A stretch of DNA of 64,000 nucleotides from Bacteroidota bacterium (GCA_004322215.1 SCSM01000011.1:310001-374000), one strand, 5' to 3'; numbered from the stretch's first letter, positions 19,431 to 30,112 are shown. A program made the numbers and translations. The notes: generated by a model not told the origin, from the sequence alone.

Positions 19431-20435
19431 TTGTTATCAGGAATCAGAAAATATTTTGATAAGTCATCGGCTGTTTATCCGTCAAGAGTTTCATTACTCC
19501 TGTGTACATTACTTGCTATAGGGGGAATAGTAATAGGGGTACTTGAAAATTCACTCTCGGTAACTGCAAACGGATTGATTGCAGCGACTGAGATTTTGAC
19601 TTCTGTTCTGTTTTTATCTGCCATTAAACAAAGTATTAAAGCTCCCGATTATGTCTTCAATTATGGTTATGGCAAATACGAAAGCATGGCTATTCTCGCC
19701 GGTTCAACCCTATTATCTTTATTATTGATTTATACAATTATTGAAGCATTTAAAGATTTCGGAACACCGATACCCGTGAAAAATTACCATATTTTGATAA
19801 TATATTCTCTGATTAGTTACGTGGCTTTGAGGAAAACAGCTATTTTCTTAAGAAAATCTTCGGCTAAATTTCAAATGCCGTTACTTGAATATGACGCTGA
19901 TGTATGGAAAACAGACAGCTTTATAGAACTCGGAGTCCTTGTCAATTTGGCTTTCGGTGCCGTCTTCAGTTATTTCAATTATAAAATTATCGGGAAATAC
20001 ATTGATTCTGCAACTGCTGTATTACTACTCACATATTCTCTCAGAGTTCAGCTTACTCATGGTAAAAGTGCAGTCAATCAATTACTCGACCATACACTTT
20101 CTGAAAACATTCAATTCGATATAATCTCAGTGATAGCTGAAAACATCAACAGGTTTTGCGAGTTCAAAAAAGTTCATACGAGACAATCCGGTAAAGATAT
20201 TTTCATAGAAATTGATGTGATAATGCCATGGGATTACACACTTGAAGAGGCATACCGGTTGGAGAAGGATGTACTAAATTCATTAGTAGAAAAATATCCT
20301 ACTGCCATTCCGAGATTATACGTAACACCTTGCCCCAAAGACTGTATTCACGATGGAAAATCGTCCTGCCCTGTTAAAATCGCAAGAGATGCAAATAAAA
20401 AAAAGGTTGATGCAGGTAAATTAAAAGAGAATTAA
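19431..20435 (+). CDS. Cation diffusion facilitator family transporter (atypical metal site)
   Basis: CDF proteins exchange divalent metal ions for protons across the inner membrane. Six hydrophobic helices can be seen between residues 20 and 210, with the family loop FNYGYGKYESMAILAGS between TM2 and TM3. A cytoplasmic C-terminal domain follows (VHTRQSGKDIFIEIDVIMPWDYTLEEA). The usual TM2 metal motif (DGxHSxxD) reads ANGLIAATE, and TM5 reads DADVWKTDSFIE, so the standard ligands are mostly replaced. A cysteine-rich tail (CPKDCIHDGKSSCP) may bind metal instead. The start is TTG; no early ATG exists in the frame. It lies 27 bases before ruvB. Confidence 0.83.
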   Translation: MLSGIRKYFDKSSAVYPSRVSLLLCTLLAIGGIVIGVLENSLSVTANGLIAATEILTSVLFLSAIKQSIKAPDYVFNYGYGKYESMAILAGSTLLSLLLIYTIIEAFKDFGTPIPVKNYHILIIYSLISYVALRKTAIFLRKSSAKFQMPLLEYDADVWKTDSFIELGVLVNLAFGAVFSYFNYKIIGKYIDSATAVLLLTYSLRVQLTHGKSAVNQLLDHTLSENIQFDIISVIAENINRFCEFKKVHTRQSGKDIFIEIDVIMPWDYTLEEAYRLEKDVLNSLVEKYPTAIPRLYVTPCPKDCIHDGKSSCPVKIARDANKKKVDAGKLKEN

Positions 20436-20462
20436 AAGAGAATAAAATTTTAATTTGCATTT

Positions 20463-21494
20463 ATGAAAAAAGAAATAAATACTAAATCAATTACAAATCC
20501 TGAGTTCATGCCTGATGACGAAATCGAAAAGACTCTCAGGCCAAAAACATTCAGTGAATTCACAGGACAAAAAAAGATTGTTGAGAATCTTAAAATTTTC
20601 ATCGAAGCTGCAAAGCAAAGACGTGAACCGCTGGACCATATATTATTAACAGGTCCGCCGGGATTAGGCAAAACCACCCTCAGCTATATCATTTCGAAAG
20701 AAATGGATGCTAATATAAAAATTACATCGGGTCCTGTATTGGAAAAACCCGGTGACTTAGCAGGAATTCTAACTAATCTCCAGGAAGGTGATGTACTTTT
20801 CATTGATGAAATACACCGGCTTTCACCTGTGATCGAAGAGTATCTGTACTCTGCAATGGAAGAGTACAGAATTGATATTATGATTGATTCGGGTCCATCA
20901 GCAAAAACTATACAATTGACACTGCCAAAATTCACTTTAATCGGTGCGACAACACGTTCGGGTTTATTGACTGCACCATTGAGGTCGAGATTCGGAGTAT
21001 TCAACCGGCTGGATTATTATCCGACCGAAGATTTAATTCACGTCGTTGTTCGTTCTTCATATATATTAAAAGTACCTATTGATAAGGATGGTGCTTTCGA
21101 AATCGCGTCACGTTCGCGGGGAACACCGAGAATAGCAAACCGTTTATTAAGAAGAACGAGAGATTTCGCACAAGTGAAAGGCGATGGAAAAATCAATACT
21201 GAAATCGCAAAAATGGCGATTGAGGCACTCGATATTGATGAATTCGGCCTGGACGAAATGGATAAGAGAATTTTAATAACAATCATAGAAAAATTTAGTG
21301 GCGGCCCTGTTGGATTGAACACGATTTCTGCTGCAATTTCAGAGGAATCAGGTACTATTGAAGAAGTATATGAACCATTCCTGATTCAGCAGGGATTCAT
21401 TCAGCGTACACCAAAAGGCAGAGTGGCTACACCTTTGGCTTATAAGCATCTTGGTTTAGATAAATTACTCGACAAATCCGAATCACTTTTTTAA
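20463..21494 (+). CDS. ruvB: Holliday junction branch-migration helicase RuvB
   Basis: RuvB is the hexameric AAA+ motor that drives RuvA-bound junctions. At 343 residues it is normal. The N-terminal [19 protein letters not shown], Walker [12 protein letters not shown], Walker [13 protein letters not shown], sensor 1 [19 protein letters not shown] and the C-terminal winged helix ending [17 protein letters not shown] are all present. It follows the CDF transporter closely and its stop codon abuts the ATG of the cupin gene, so the three may be co-transcribed. RuvA and RuvC are not in this window. Confidence 0.97.
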   Translation: MKKEINTKSITNPEFMPDDEIEKTLRPKTFSEFTGQKKIVENLKIFIEAAKQRREPLDHILLTGPPGLGKTTLSYIISKEMDANIKITSGPVLEKPGDLAGILTNLQEGDVLFIDEIHRLSPVIEEYLYSAMEEYRIDIMIDSGPSAKTIQLTLPKFTLIGATTRSGLLTAPLRSRFGVFNRLDYYPTEDLIHVVVRSSYILKVPIDKDGAFEIASRSRGTPRIANRLLRRTRDFAQVKGDGKINTEIAKMAIEALDIDEFGLDEMDKRILITIIEKFSGGPVGLNTISAAISEESGTIEEVYEPFLIQQGFIQRTPKGRVATPLAYKHLGLDKLLDKSESLF

Positions 21495-21824
21495 ATGATG
21501 ATGGTAGAAAAGAAAAATATTTTTGAAAATATTTTGCAATATTCGGATAAAGAAATATTTGAAAATATCATTCTCAACGGAAATCTGAAGATTGAAAGAA
21601 TAATATCTTACCCGAATTCTACTCAGGATAATATATGGTATGACCAACCCCAGGATGAGTGGGTAATTCTCCTGCAAGGCAGTGCCACACTTGAATTAGA
21701 GGATGAAAAATTATTAAATTTAAATCCGGGTGATTATTTGTTTTTACCTTCGCATACAAAACATAAAGTCAGAGAAACTAATAAGGAAGAACCAACAATT
21801 TGGCTTGCAATTCATTATAAATAA
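21495..21824 (+). CDS. Small single-domain cupin protein
   Basis: The 109-residue product is a single cupin barrel. EWVILLQGSATLELEDEK corresponds to motif 1, and NLNPGDYLFLPSHTKHKVRE to motif 2, including a conserved Gly-Asp and the final histidine of the metal site. The N-terminal half contains IFENILQYSDKEIFENII, an asparagine/isoleucine-rich lead-in seen in cupins of this size. The ATG immediately follows the ruvB stop. The substrate is unknown; small stand-alone cupins include isomerases and ligand sensors. Confidence 0.8.
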   Translation: MMMVEKKNIFENILQYSDKEIFENIILNGNLKIERIISYPNSTQDNIWYDQPQDEWVILLQGSATLELEDEKLLNLNPGDYLFLPSHTKHKVRETNKEEPTIWLAIHYK

Positions 21825-21826
21825 TA

Positions 21827-24163
21827 TTAATATTCTTTGATATTAACCAAAACAGTTGAACTTCTGCCTTTGTCATCGAGACAGGTTATTTTTATTCTCC
21901 CTTTCTCCGGCTTGAAGAATTGTTTTACATCCGGTTTAGATTTAATAAAAAATTTATCGTTTATGTACCAGTATAAAACTTGTACTCCTTCCCCTGATGC
22001 AGCTTGCAGAAGAATTTGCTGTTCAGAATTATTTTCTATATAATATTCAAAATTGTCTGAAGGTGAAATAATTTTTGGACCTTCACTCGAGAGCTTTTGT
22101 TGACAATTCGGATTATGAGGGGGTATTTTTTTATACCCGACATTGTTTAACGAATTCCATAAACAAATTTCAGGGTCATATACAGGATAAAGAACTTTTT
22201 TCCATCCTGTTACCGGTAAACATTCTGTACAATATTGAATTGACTCGTCGATGCTGACAAAAAATTCTTTGTATAAATCGCAAACATTATTTGACGATAC
22301 ATTTCTAATGAAATAATCCGATGTAATTTGCTGGCAATTTTTTGATGGGATTTTCCCAGTTTCAACACAAACCTCCCTGTACCCGACATCCTTGGGAATT
22401 TTAAACCACTTCTTTTTCGGACTGTAATCAATAGCGTTAAATAAATCAAACAATAAAGGAACAGCCATCTCCGAGCCGGATAAATGCGGCGAACCCTTTC
22501 CGTCGAAATTGCCCATCCAAACCGCAATTGTATAATTCGGATTATATCCTATTGCCCATGCATCTTTTTTCCCATAAGATGTCCCTGTTTTCCAGGCAAT
22601 TTTAGGCAATCTTGTTCTGTTTAACAATTCATTTGGAAAATCCGGCCTTTTTATTCCCGATAAGATTTGGGATACAACATAAACAGCGCCGGGAGAAAAA
22701 AGTGGGATATACTCTTTTCTGTTTGCCTCTTTTAAATAATTCAAAGAATACAGTTTTCCTTCATTTGCCAATGTTGAGTATAATTCTGCAAGTTGTTCCA
22801 TCCTTACGCCGCATCCACCGAGTATCATTGACAAACCGAGTTTTTCTTTTTGTTTAATTATGTCACTGAATCCTGCTTTTTCCAGCAATAATAAGAACTG
22901 GCTTAAACCAACCTGTTCGAGAAGGCGAACAGCCGGAACGTTAAGCGAATTCATCAAGGCAAATTCTGCTGTTACTTCGCCATGGAATTTTTCTGTATAG
23001 TTTTCCGGCTCATAACCACTGAAATCAGTAGGAACATCCAACAATTTCATTTTTGGTGTCAGTATTCCAAGGTCAAAAGCATAAGCATATAAGCCCGCTT
23101 TAAGTGTCGAGCCCGGGGACCTGACAGCTCTCACTCCATTTACCTGACCGGATGCTGATTGATTACTGAAATCAGCAGAGCCGCAATAGGCAACAACATT
23201 TGAATTACTGTTATCTATTATTAATACAGCTCCGTTTGAGACACCTTTTGCTTTATTTCTTTCAACATAACCCGATAACAAAGTTTCGGATTTTTTTTGT
23301 TTATCAAGTTCTAATGTTGTAATTAAATTATCACCCGTAAAATTATTCATTATATAATAACAGAAATGTGGAGCGATTGAGGGAATTTGATACCTGGCTG
23401 TTTCAATCGGCTCATTAAGTGCATCTTGCAAAGCATTCTGAGAAAATACATTATCCCTCGCAAATTGTTTAAGCCAAAAATTTCTTTTAGATTTTGCGGA
23501 TGAAATTGATTTATCGATTCTATATAAATTCGGGTCATTCGGAATAACAGTAAGTAAAACCGATTGAGCAAGACTAAGTCTGCCCGGTGGCCTGTTAAAA
23601 TAAATATATGATGCGGATTTTACACCTTCAATATTACCACCATAAGGGAGAGAATTGAGATACATTTCCAGTATCGTTTTCTTTGAGTAATGAATTTCAA
23701 TTTGAATTGCCCTTAAAATTTCAATTATTTTATTAAAATAAGTTCTGTCAGCAGGAGAAACCATTCTTGCCAATTGCATAGTAATTGTCGATGCTCCTAA
23801 AACTCTTTTCCCTTTTATTAAATTTGTTGCAAATGCCCTGATTATTGCAATAGGATTAACACCGGGATGCCAGTAGTAAAACTTATCTTCTTTTTCAATT
23901 ATTGCATTAATCAAATCGGTTGACACTTCATCGAGAGTGCATCGAAGCCGCCATTTATCATCTTTAGTAAGATATGCTGTAAGAACGGAACCATCAGAAG
24001 CCATAATCACTTTTGAAAATGGTTTAATTTCAGGCAATGGAAAGATAATTTCGATTAAGATGAAAAACAATAATAAACCTGCTATGCTGAACAAAGCAGG
24101 TTTGATTTCTTGTTTATATTTTTTTAAAAATAAAAGCACATAAAAAATTGATTTAATCCTCAT
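21827..24163 (-). CDS. pbpC: Penicillin-binding protein 1C (bifunctional glycosyltransferase/transpeptidase)
   Basis: The 778-residue protein has one N-terminal membrane helix (about 20-43). The GT51 domain follows: IEKEDKFYYWHPGVNP contains the catalytic Glu, then GASTITMQLARMV. The transpeptidase domain has SPGSTLK (nucleophile Ser in SxxK), SLN within LMNSLNVPAV, and KTGTS. A C-terminal beta domain of about 90 residues (from IISPSDNFEYYIEN) matches the PBP1C tail. The gene overlaps the haem-binding-domain gene by 11 bases and lies downstream of the alpha-2-macroglobulin gene. PbpC and bacterial alpha-2-macroglobulins are commonly paired and are proposed to protect or repair a breached envelope. 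Confidence 0.94.
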   Translation of the reverse strand: MRIKSIFYVLLFLKKYKQEIKPALFSIAGLLLFFILIEIIFPLPEIKPFSKVIMASDGSVLTAYLTKDDKWRLRCTLDEVSTDLINAIIEKEDKFYYWHPGVNPIAIIRAFATNLIKGKRVLGASTITMQLARMVSPADRTYFNKIIEILRAIQIEIHYSKKTILEMYLNSLPYGGNIEGVKSASYIYFNRPPGRLSLAQSVLLTVIPNDPNLYRIDKSISSAKSKRNFWLKQFARDNVFSQNALQDALNEPIETARYQIPSIAPHFCYYIMNNFTGDNLITTLELDKQKKSETLLSGYVERNKAKGVSNGAVLIIDNSNSNVVAYCGSADFSNQSASGQVNGVRAVRSPGSTLKAGLYAYAFDLGILTPKMKLLDVPTDFSGYEPENYTEKFHGEVTAEFALMNSLNVPAVRLLEQVGLSQFLLLLEKAGFSDIIKQKEKLGLSMILGGCGVRMEQLAELYSTLANEGKLYSLNYLKEANRKEYIPLFSPGAVYVVSQILSGIKRPDFPNELLNRTRLPKIAWKTGTSYGKKDAWAIGYNPNYTIAVWMGNFDGKGSPHLSGSEMAVPLLFDLFNAIDYSPKKKWFKIPKDVGYREVCVETGKIPSKNCQQITSDYFIRNVSSNNVCDLYKEFFVSIDESIQYCTECLPVTGWKKVLYPVYDPEICLWNSLNNVGYKKIPPHNPNCQQKLSSEGPKIISPSDNFEYYIENNSEQQILLQAASGEGVQVLYWYINDKFFIKSKPDVKQFFKPEKGRIKITCLDDKGRSSTVLVNIKEY

Positions 24164-24614
24164 CTTTCTTTGTTTCCCTGCCGAATGAGTTTACCAATCC
24201 CTTTACAAACTCTTTTCTTTCATTGTCTGTCAGCTTTGCATCGGGATGAAAAATGACATAACTTTGTATCGGCATAATACCATGCTCAACAACATCGGCG
24301 GCTTCTTTGGCATCTTCAGTATCAAGTTCTGAAAAATTCAATTCTTCCCTTCCTTCCTGTACATGACTAATCACAATCCATGACAAAGGTGCTATATAAG
24401 AATAAAATGGCCATTTTGTCTTATTGCTGTGACAATCATAACAAGCTCGAACAGCATATTCTTTGGTTTTTTGTGCATCCCATTTCGGTTCACTTTTTAC
24501 AGGCGGATTAGTCCTGTCAACTGGAATGAATTGAATAACAACGAAAATAAAAACCAATGAATAAACAAAAATTCTAACAATTTTTTTTGTTTTAATAGTC
24601 TTATCTACATTCAT
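24153..24614 (-). CDS. Haem-binding-domain (CxxCH) membrane protein
   Basis: The 153-residue product has one N-terminal membrane helix (about residues 12-29, IFVYSLVFIFVVIQFIPVD) followed by a periplasmic domain. That domain carries a single c-type haem motif, CYDCHSNKTKWPFYSYIAPLSW, which is the signature of the Haem_bd family. The acidic segment ending WIVISHVQEGREELNFSEL is also family-typical. It is embedded between the alpha-2-macroglobulin and pbpC genes and overlaps pbpC, so it is probably in the same transcript, although a haem protein is not a usual part of that pair. Its electron-transfer partner is not evident. Confidence 0.85.
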   Translation of the reverse strand: MNVDKTIKTKKIVRIFVYSLVFIFVVIQFIPVDRTNPPVKSEPKWDAQKTKEYAVRACYDCHSNKTKWPFYSYIAPLSWIVISHVQEGREELNFSELDTEDAKEAADVVEHGIMPIQSYVIFHPDAKLTDNERKEFVKGLVNSFGRETKKDED

Positions 24615-24656
24615 AAATACCTCTGATTTATTTCTAAATTTATTTTAATTCAGAAT

Positions 24657-27600
24657 TCAGAATTTTTTCATAACATAAATCATTCCCGCACCATTATAAG
24701 AATGATATTCGGAATTATACATTGCCTCAGCACCAATGACTGGTTTCCTGAATCTTCCCTGATTGACTACTCTTATCAGGTATGTAAATTCTTTAGTGGC
24801 ACCTGTCCATAGTTTTGTGAAAAGAATCAGCCGGTCATCGCGTACGTCCATATATTCGACATCAATCGGATTTTTGATTTGCCAGGATAAATCTGCTGAT
24901 ACATTCAATCTCGGATTTTCAATTTCAAAACCCGATGGGAGCATATCGGTAATCACAATATTATCAGCCGACCGTTCTAATCCTGTTAGTAAAATTTTAC
25001 AAACAACAAGTTGTCCCTGGTAGAACTGCCCTTTATTAATTTCTGCTTTTGTCCTGTAATCATAATAGATTCTTCTTACTCTCATATATTTATCTTCTTC
25101 CTTTACAGCTTCATTAACTCTTATTCCTTCAGTGCTCCAGTAATAAAATACTTCACCATTTCCTGTTCCTTTCAAATATACGTTTGACCCGTTCATAACA
25201 TCATCAGTAAAAGTTATATCCTTGCCGGAATAATTTCCGACATTCTTTTTACCAACAAATACATCTACTTTAACATCGTTCTTTGCTTTTGAAGATGCGG
25301 CTTTACCCAAAGCCATAAAAACAAATGCATTCTCCTGAGTGGAATATACATTATCAATTTTCTGAACAAGATATTTAACAATGTAAGGAATCTGAGGATT
25401 ATTTGGCTCGACCTCGAGAAGAATTTCAAGCATCAACGCATTTGCTCTTACCTCGGAATCAAAGCATCCGCCGGTTTCTGTATAAGTAATCTCAGGCATG
25501 TAGCTCTTTGGAAGAAGTTCATTATAACTGCTCCACTTTCCCATCATTGCATAAGACGCAGCCAGAAGATATTTTGAATCTGAAGAAACAAGATTCAGTC
25601 TCGATTTGTAATAATTCATTGTTGAAATATCACCCTTGCCTGCCAATGCCAATACATATAATGAATATAATATTTCTTTATTGGCAATTCTTAATACTGT
25701 AGTCTTGTTACCTACATAAGTATAATATTCATAAGTGCTTCTTTCTCTTGCTTTCTTTTGCAGATAATATAAAAGATTTTTCAGAACATCCTCCCGCACA
25801 TCAAACCCAGCTTTCCTTGCTTCAAGTAGAAAATGGGCGGCGTATACACTTCCCCACCAGTTTGGATAAGTACCTCCGGGCCAATATGCCATGGACCCGT
25901 CATACCTCTGCATTGATTCGATTTTTCTGATTCCTTCTTTTACATAATAAACAGGGTTATAGGTTTTATAATACTCAGGAGCAACAAGTTGTGCAAGTTC
26001 AGCAAAATAAATTTGAGGGAATAATTTTGATACGGTTTGTTCTATACATCCGTGTGGATAGCCGACAAGTTCTTTCAATTGCTTAGCAAATTTAATTGCA
26101 GGAAATTTACTAATCGTCAAAGCTGAATGTTGTGTCCCGTATAAGAATCCACCCGGGACATTGAAACTCTGTGAAGAACCTGCTCTTATTGTTCCGGCAC
26201 CTGTATAGGTTAGGTATGGAGATACCGGTCTGACTGCAATATCAACTTCTTCTTTGACTCTTGCCATTCCTGAAGTTTCCAAAATAATTTTTGCTGAGCC
26301 GACTTCAGAAAATGATTTCAATGAGAAGACAACCTGCTTTGTAGAATTTGGCTCTATTTCAGCATATTGAGATGCTTTTGATAAAATTTTCAAAGGTCCG
26401 TTGACCTTTAAATTAATATTTGCTTTACCTTTCGATGATGTTGTATTAATTAATGTGACAGGCATTACAAGCGAATCATCCTGGGCAAGAAATCTCGGTA
26501 TTTCCGGCTCTATTATCAAATCATCGGCTACTTTCATAGCTTTATCTGCAGAGCCGAACTTTGCACCTGTATATGCAATAGCCATCAACCTGACTTCACC
26601 ATTGAACTGTGGAAAATTAATTGGTACTTTCACTTCCCCGCTTCCGTTTGTTTTCAGAATACCGCTCCAAAAGGCGAAGAGCTTGAATCTCTTAGTTGTA
26701 ATTGGATTGGTTCTCTTCTTAAGCATCTCTGCAAACATTTCCTCATCGCCGCCGCCTGATGAAGAGCTTCCGATAATCTCGGGCAATAATAATTTGTACA
26801 AATCATAACTTTGGACTTTCAATCCGCGTTTAGCATACATAAATCCATAAGCGTCCGGTGTTTTGAAATTCTTTACCTGCAATATTCCCTCATCAACTGC
26901 GGCGAGAGTAACAAATATATTTCTTTCAGGTGCAGTCTTCACAGTAATTGTCTGGCTTGTGTTCGGTTTGATTTTCTCAGGTGCGATTATTTTCACAGGT
27001 AATTTATTAGAACTTTTCTCAACTTTCATCGAGCCATATCCGTGTCCAACAAGGAATGGAGTGCTGTTGTCAACAGTATGTTTTTTAAATAAGGTTGCCG
27101 AAACATACACATTAGGCATAAACTCATCTTTGACAGGAACAGCAATTTCAACTGATTTACTGTTTTCCATATCAACATATCTATACTCATATACTCCATT
27201 TCTCTCGAAGCTTATCAGAAGCTTTCCTGCAAATGGACACATAAATAGTATTTTTGCTTTATCTCCGGGTTCATATTTATCTTTATCGAAAACTATATCA
27301 ACTCTTCCTTCTTTGTCCACCTGGAATGATGAGGCGGTGGTACTCACCCACCCATAAGCATAGAAAGATTTCTTTTGATATTCTTCATCACCTTCTTTCG
27401 ATATTCGTAATTCATATTTTCCTGACCTTGATACACTAAATGAAATGTCTTTCGTTCCTCCGTTCAAATTCATATTCTTCTGCCACTCAATTATTTCCTT
27501 TTCTTCTGATGCGTAGAAATACCTGTCATTGCCATCTTTCTTCAAAATAGTCTGCCATTCATATCTCACAAGTTTTACGGTAGCATTGAAACCTTTTATT

Positions 27601-30068
27601 GGATTATCATTGTGATTAACAACTACGGCTTTTAAATTAAGCCGTTCATTTGTCCCGTAATAATAACCCGATGATTTGATACCAATAAAATAATCTTTTG
27701 GATATATATCAACCGAAGCAGCCCTGTTAACAGTTCTGCCTGTCAAATCAAACACGTTAACATAAGTATAACAGGTAACAATTCCGCTCCCCTTTACATC
27801 ATTCGGAACATTGTATTCCACCCTGCCTTTTCCGTTTGCATCTAGAAATCCATCCTTTGTTACTTCTTCAAAAATCGGGTTGGTCATCGAGGAATTATTG
27901 AAGTCATAATCAGAAAACCGCTTACTGACAAAAGGTCTGTGGCGTAGATTAATATTAGATTCATACTTCAGTCCTGCTGCTTTAGCACCGAATAAAAATT
28001 CAGCATCAATATTTACCCCAATTAAATCCCCGGGGAAAACATATTCTTTTTCGGATTTCAACATCAATCTTATTTTATCAGGTATGAAATCCTCGACACT
28101 GAATTTGTATGTACCGATTAATTGATTTGTTCCTGTGTAAACTTCTGCACTGTACTCACCTGTTTGAACATAATCTGGAGTTCTGAAGGATGCTTCAAAA
28201 CTTCCTTCTTCGTTCAAAATCTTTTTCATTTCTGTGAATGTTCTTCCGGTCGGAGTTATTATTTTCAAAAATACCGGAACATCTTTGACTGCTTCCATAC
28301 TCTCATTCCTGACAATCGCCGAAAGATATACAGTTTCACCCGGACGGTAAATATTTCTGTCGCTGTAAATAAATGTATTAACATCCTCAAGATATTCATA
28401 AACACCACCGACATCGTATCTTGATGTTTCTATAAATGTTTCCTGAAGGTCAATGTAATTGAAATCGTTTGTTGTTTCTGCAACCACTAATCTTGGTGCA
28501 AATCCTTCGATTCTCTTTTTAACATCAGTAAACCTGACAACCCCCTCCTTATCAGTCTTACCGGTTAATAATGTTTGATTATTTGTAGAAATGATACTAA
28601 TCTCGACTCCTTCTATCGGTTCTGCTTTAGCGATTGAATTGACGAAAATTAAAATTTCATTACCTGATTTTTTTGCAATTATTCCAAGGTCTGTCAGAGC
28701 AAGCATTTTTGCATCTGCAATCCATCTGTCCTGAGAAGACCTTACGTTTACAACATATATCCCTTTATATTTCTCTCCTATTAATTTATTCAGATTAATA
28801 TATTTTTTCTCAAGCCAGTTTTTGTTGTTTTGTAGATTAATTTTTTCTTCATAAAGTGTTTTTCCATAATCTCCGGTCCAGATTTCTGAATTATAACCAT
28901 AGTCCTCTTCATATTCATAAGAATAAGAATTCTGATTTAAAAACCAAAGTAAATTATTTTTGAAAACCTGGGAAACTTCAATGTCTGCTTCATCAATATT
29001 AACAAAATTCACCTGCAAATTCTTGTTCCCGCCGAGCATTAGATACTTGCCTTTTTTATCGGCAAAATTGATTGACGGTTCGAGGTTAACAAACGACACC
29101 TGCTGCTCGTAATCGAATTCCAATTCTCCTCCGTAAAGCCCGGGCATACCTTTTTTAATTTTCAGCAATACATCCTGAACATTCTCTAGATTGGCTTCTA
29201 CTCTGAATGAATTGTCATTCACAAAAAATGATAAATCCTTCCATGGTTCCAATCTCACATAATCTTTAATTCTTTTTTCATCTACCATCTGGGTTGTAGC
29301 TACTTCAATCCATCCTGTAGTTCCGTCAAATCCCGATGCAACACCTGTTATTGCAAGTTTTGTAATCGGTTCCAGTTTGTTACTGAATGTTCTGTCGTCT
29401 TCGAGTCCTTTCTTACCGAAAACAGACATCAAACCTTTCTTAACTGTAATTGAGAAGTCCTGTTCTTTATCAGTCTGCTGTATTTCGCCGAAATTCACTG
29501 CAATTAATTCTGATTTTTCCTTTGTTACAATCTGGTAATTGGTTAATGGCTTGCCATCATGTTGAATCTGCAAATGATTTTTCAGCATTTCGGGGTTGAT
29601 AGGATAATTGAATTGCAGGTTTGCCTGAACACTTACTTTGTAATATTGATTCGGAATATGTGTCCAAAACAAATCAACTTTATTAATATCAAAATCGTGA
29701 GTTTTGAATTCAATCGTTTCGGTTGAAAGAGATAAATCCTTATTGAATAATACTTTCTTAGTTATTTCTGCAGAGTAATTCTGAATAGGTTCGAGTTGAA
29801 CATCAGGCGAGAAAATCAATGTGCTGGCTGATGTCCATTTGAATTTCCCGGGAATTTTCGGTTCGAACTTCACAAATTCATCTGTGAGCCATTTATCCTG
29901 GCTGTCTGCAGGAGCTAATTCTTTGGAAAATTCGATTGTAAAAGTTGTCAATGTTCCAACACTTCCGGATGGATTAAAACTCACAACCTCTACTGCGTTT
30001 CTTAAACTACAGCTTACAAATATTAACATTGCAACCATAGTGTATGTCAATGCCGGCAACCTTTTCAT
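24657..30068 (-). CDS. Bacterial alpha-2-macroglobulin family lipoprotein
   Basis: The 1803-residue protein begins with a lipobox, MLIFVSCS (Cys20), so it is probably lipid-anchored in the periplasm. A long series of beta-sandwich (MG) domains includes DRNIYRPGETVYLSAIVRNE, a hallmark macroglobulin segment. The thioester motif GCIEQTVSKLFPQ lies near residue 1335, so covalent capture of attacking proteases is plausible. An alpha/alpha toroid follows (YDGSMAYWPGGTYPNWW), and the end is a receptor-like beta domain. The family traps host or competitor proteases. Pairing with pbpC downstream matches known genomic context. The start follows a short AT-rich leader, and no strong Shine-Dalgarno is visible. 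Confidence 0.93.
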   Translation of the reverse strand: MKRLPALTYTMVAMLIFVSCSLRNAVEVVSFNPSGSVGTLTTFTIEFSKELAPADSQDKWLTDEFVKFEPKIPGKFKWTSASTLIFSPDVQLEPIQNYSAEITKKVLFNKDLSLSTETIEFKTHDFDINKVDLFWTHIPNQYYKVSVQANLQFNYPINPEMLKNHLQIQHDGKPLTNYQIVTKEKSELIAVNFGEIQQTDKEQDFSITVKKGLMSVFGKKGLEDDRTFSNKLEPITKLAITGVASGFDGTTGWIEVATTQMVDEKRIKDYVRLEPWKDLSFFVNDNSFRVEANLENVQDVLLKIKKGMPGLYGGELEFDYEQQVSFVNLEPSINFADKKGKYLMLGGNKNLQVNFVNIDEADIEVSQVFKNNLLWFLNQNSYSYEYEEDYGYNSEIWTGDYGKTLYEEKINLQNNKNWLEKKYINLNKLIGEKYKGIYVVNVRSSQDRWIADAKMLALTDLGIIAKKSGNEILIFVNSIAKAEPIEGVEISIISTNNQTLLTGKTDKEGVVRFTDVKKRIEGFAPRLVVAETTNDFNYIDLQETFIETSRYDVGGVYEYLEDVNTFIYSDRNIYRPGETVYLSAIVRNESMEAVKDVPVFLKIITPTGRTFTEMKKILNEEGSFEASFRTPDYVQTGEYSAEVYTGTNQLIGTYKFSVEDFIPDKIRLMLKSEKEYVFPGDLIGVNIDAEFLFGAKAAGLKYESNINLRHRPFVSKRFSDYDFNNSSMTNPIFEEVTKDGFLDANGKGRVEYNVPNDVKGSGIVTCYTYVNVFDLTGRTVNRAASVDIYPKDYFIGIKSSGYYYGTNERLNLKAVVVNHNDNPIKGFNATVKLVRYEWQTILKKDGNDRYFYASEEKEIIEWQKNMNLNGGTKDISFSVSRSGKYELRISKEGDEEYQKKSFYAYGWVSTTASSFQVDKEGRVDIVFDKDKYEPGDKAKILFMCPFAGKLLISFERNGVYEYRYVDMENSKSVEIAVPVKDEFMPNVYVSATLFKKHTVDNSTPFLVGHGYGSMKVEKSSNKLPVKIIAPEKIKPNTSQTITVKTAPERNIFVTLAAVDEGILQVKNFKTPDAYGFMYAKRGLKVQSYDLYKLLLPEIIGSSSSGGGDEEMFAEMLKKRTNPITTKRFKLFAFWSGILKTNGSGEVKVPINFPQFNGEVRLMAIAYTGAKFGSADKAMKVADDLIIEPEIPRFLAQDDSLVMPVTLINTTSSKGKANINLKVNGPLKILSKASQYAEIEPNSTKQVVFSLKSFSEVGSAKIILETSGMARVKEEVDIAVRPVSPYLTYTGAGTIRAGSSQSFNVPGGFLYGTQHSALTISKFPAIKFAKQLKELVGYPHGCIEQTVSKLFPQIYFAELAQLVAPEYYKTYNPVYYVKEGIRKIESMQRYDGSMAYWPGGTYPNWWGSVYAAHFLLEARKAGFDVREDVLKNLLYYLQKKARERSTYEYYTYVGNKTTVLRIANKEILYSLYVLALAGKGDISTMNYYKSRLNLVSSDSKYLLAASYAMMGKWSSYNELLPKSYMPEITYTETGGCFDSEVRANALMLEILLEVEPNNPQIPYIVKYLVQKIDNVYSTQENAFVFMALGKAASSKAKNDVKVDVFVGKKNVGNYSGKDITFTDDVMNGSNVYLKGTGNGEVFYYWSTEGIRVNEAVKEEDKYMRVRRIYYDYRTKAEINKGQFYQGQLVVCKILLTGLERSADNIVITDMLPSGFEIENPRLNVSADLSWQIKNPIDVEYMDVRDDRLILFTKLWTGATKEFTYLIRVVNQGRFRKPVIGAEAMYNSEYHSYNGAGMIYVMKKF

Positions 30069-30112
30069 AATAACCCCAATAATATAATTAAAAATTGATT
30101 TCTATTTTATGC

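Noticed and set aside
26401-27357. Plus-strand ORFs of 135 and 164 residues inside the alpha-2-macroglobulin gene
   Set aside because: They are shadows of a well-supported minus-strand gene; neither has recognisable motifs or a ribosome-binding site.
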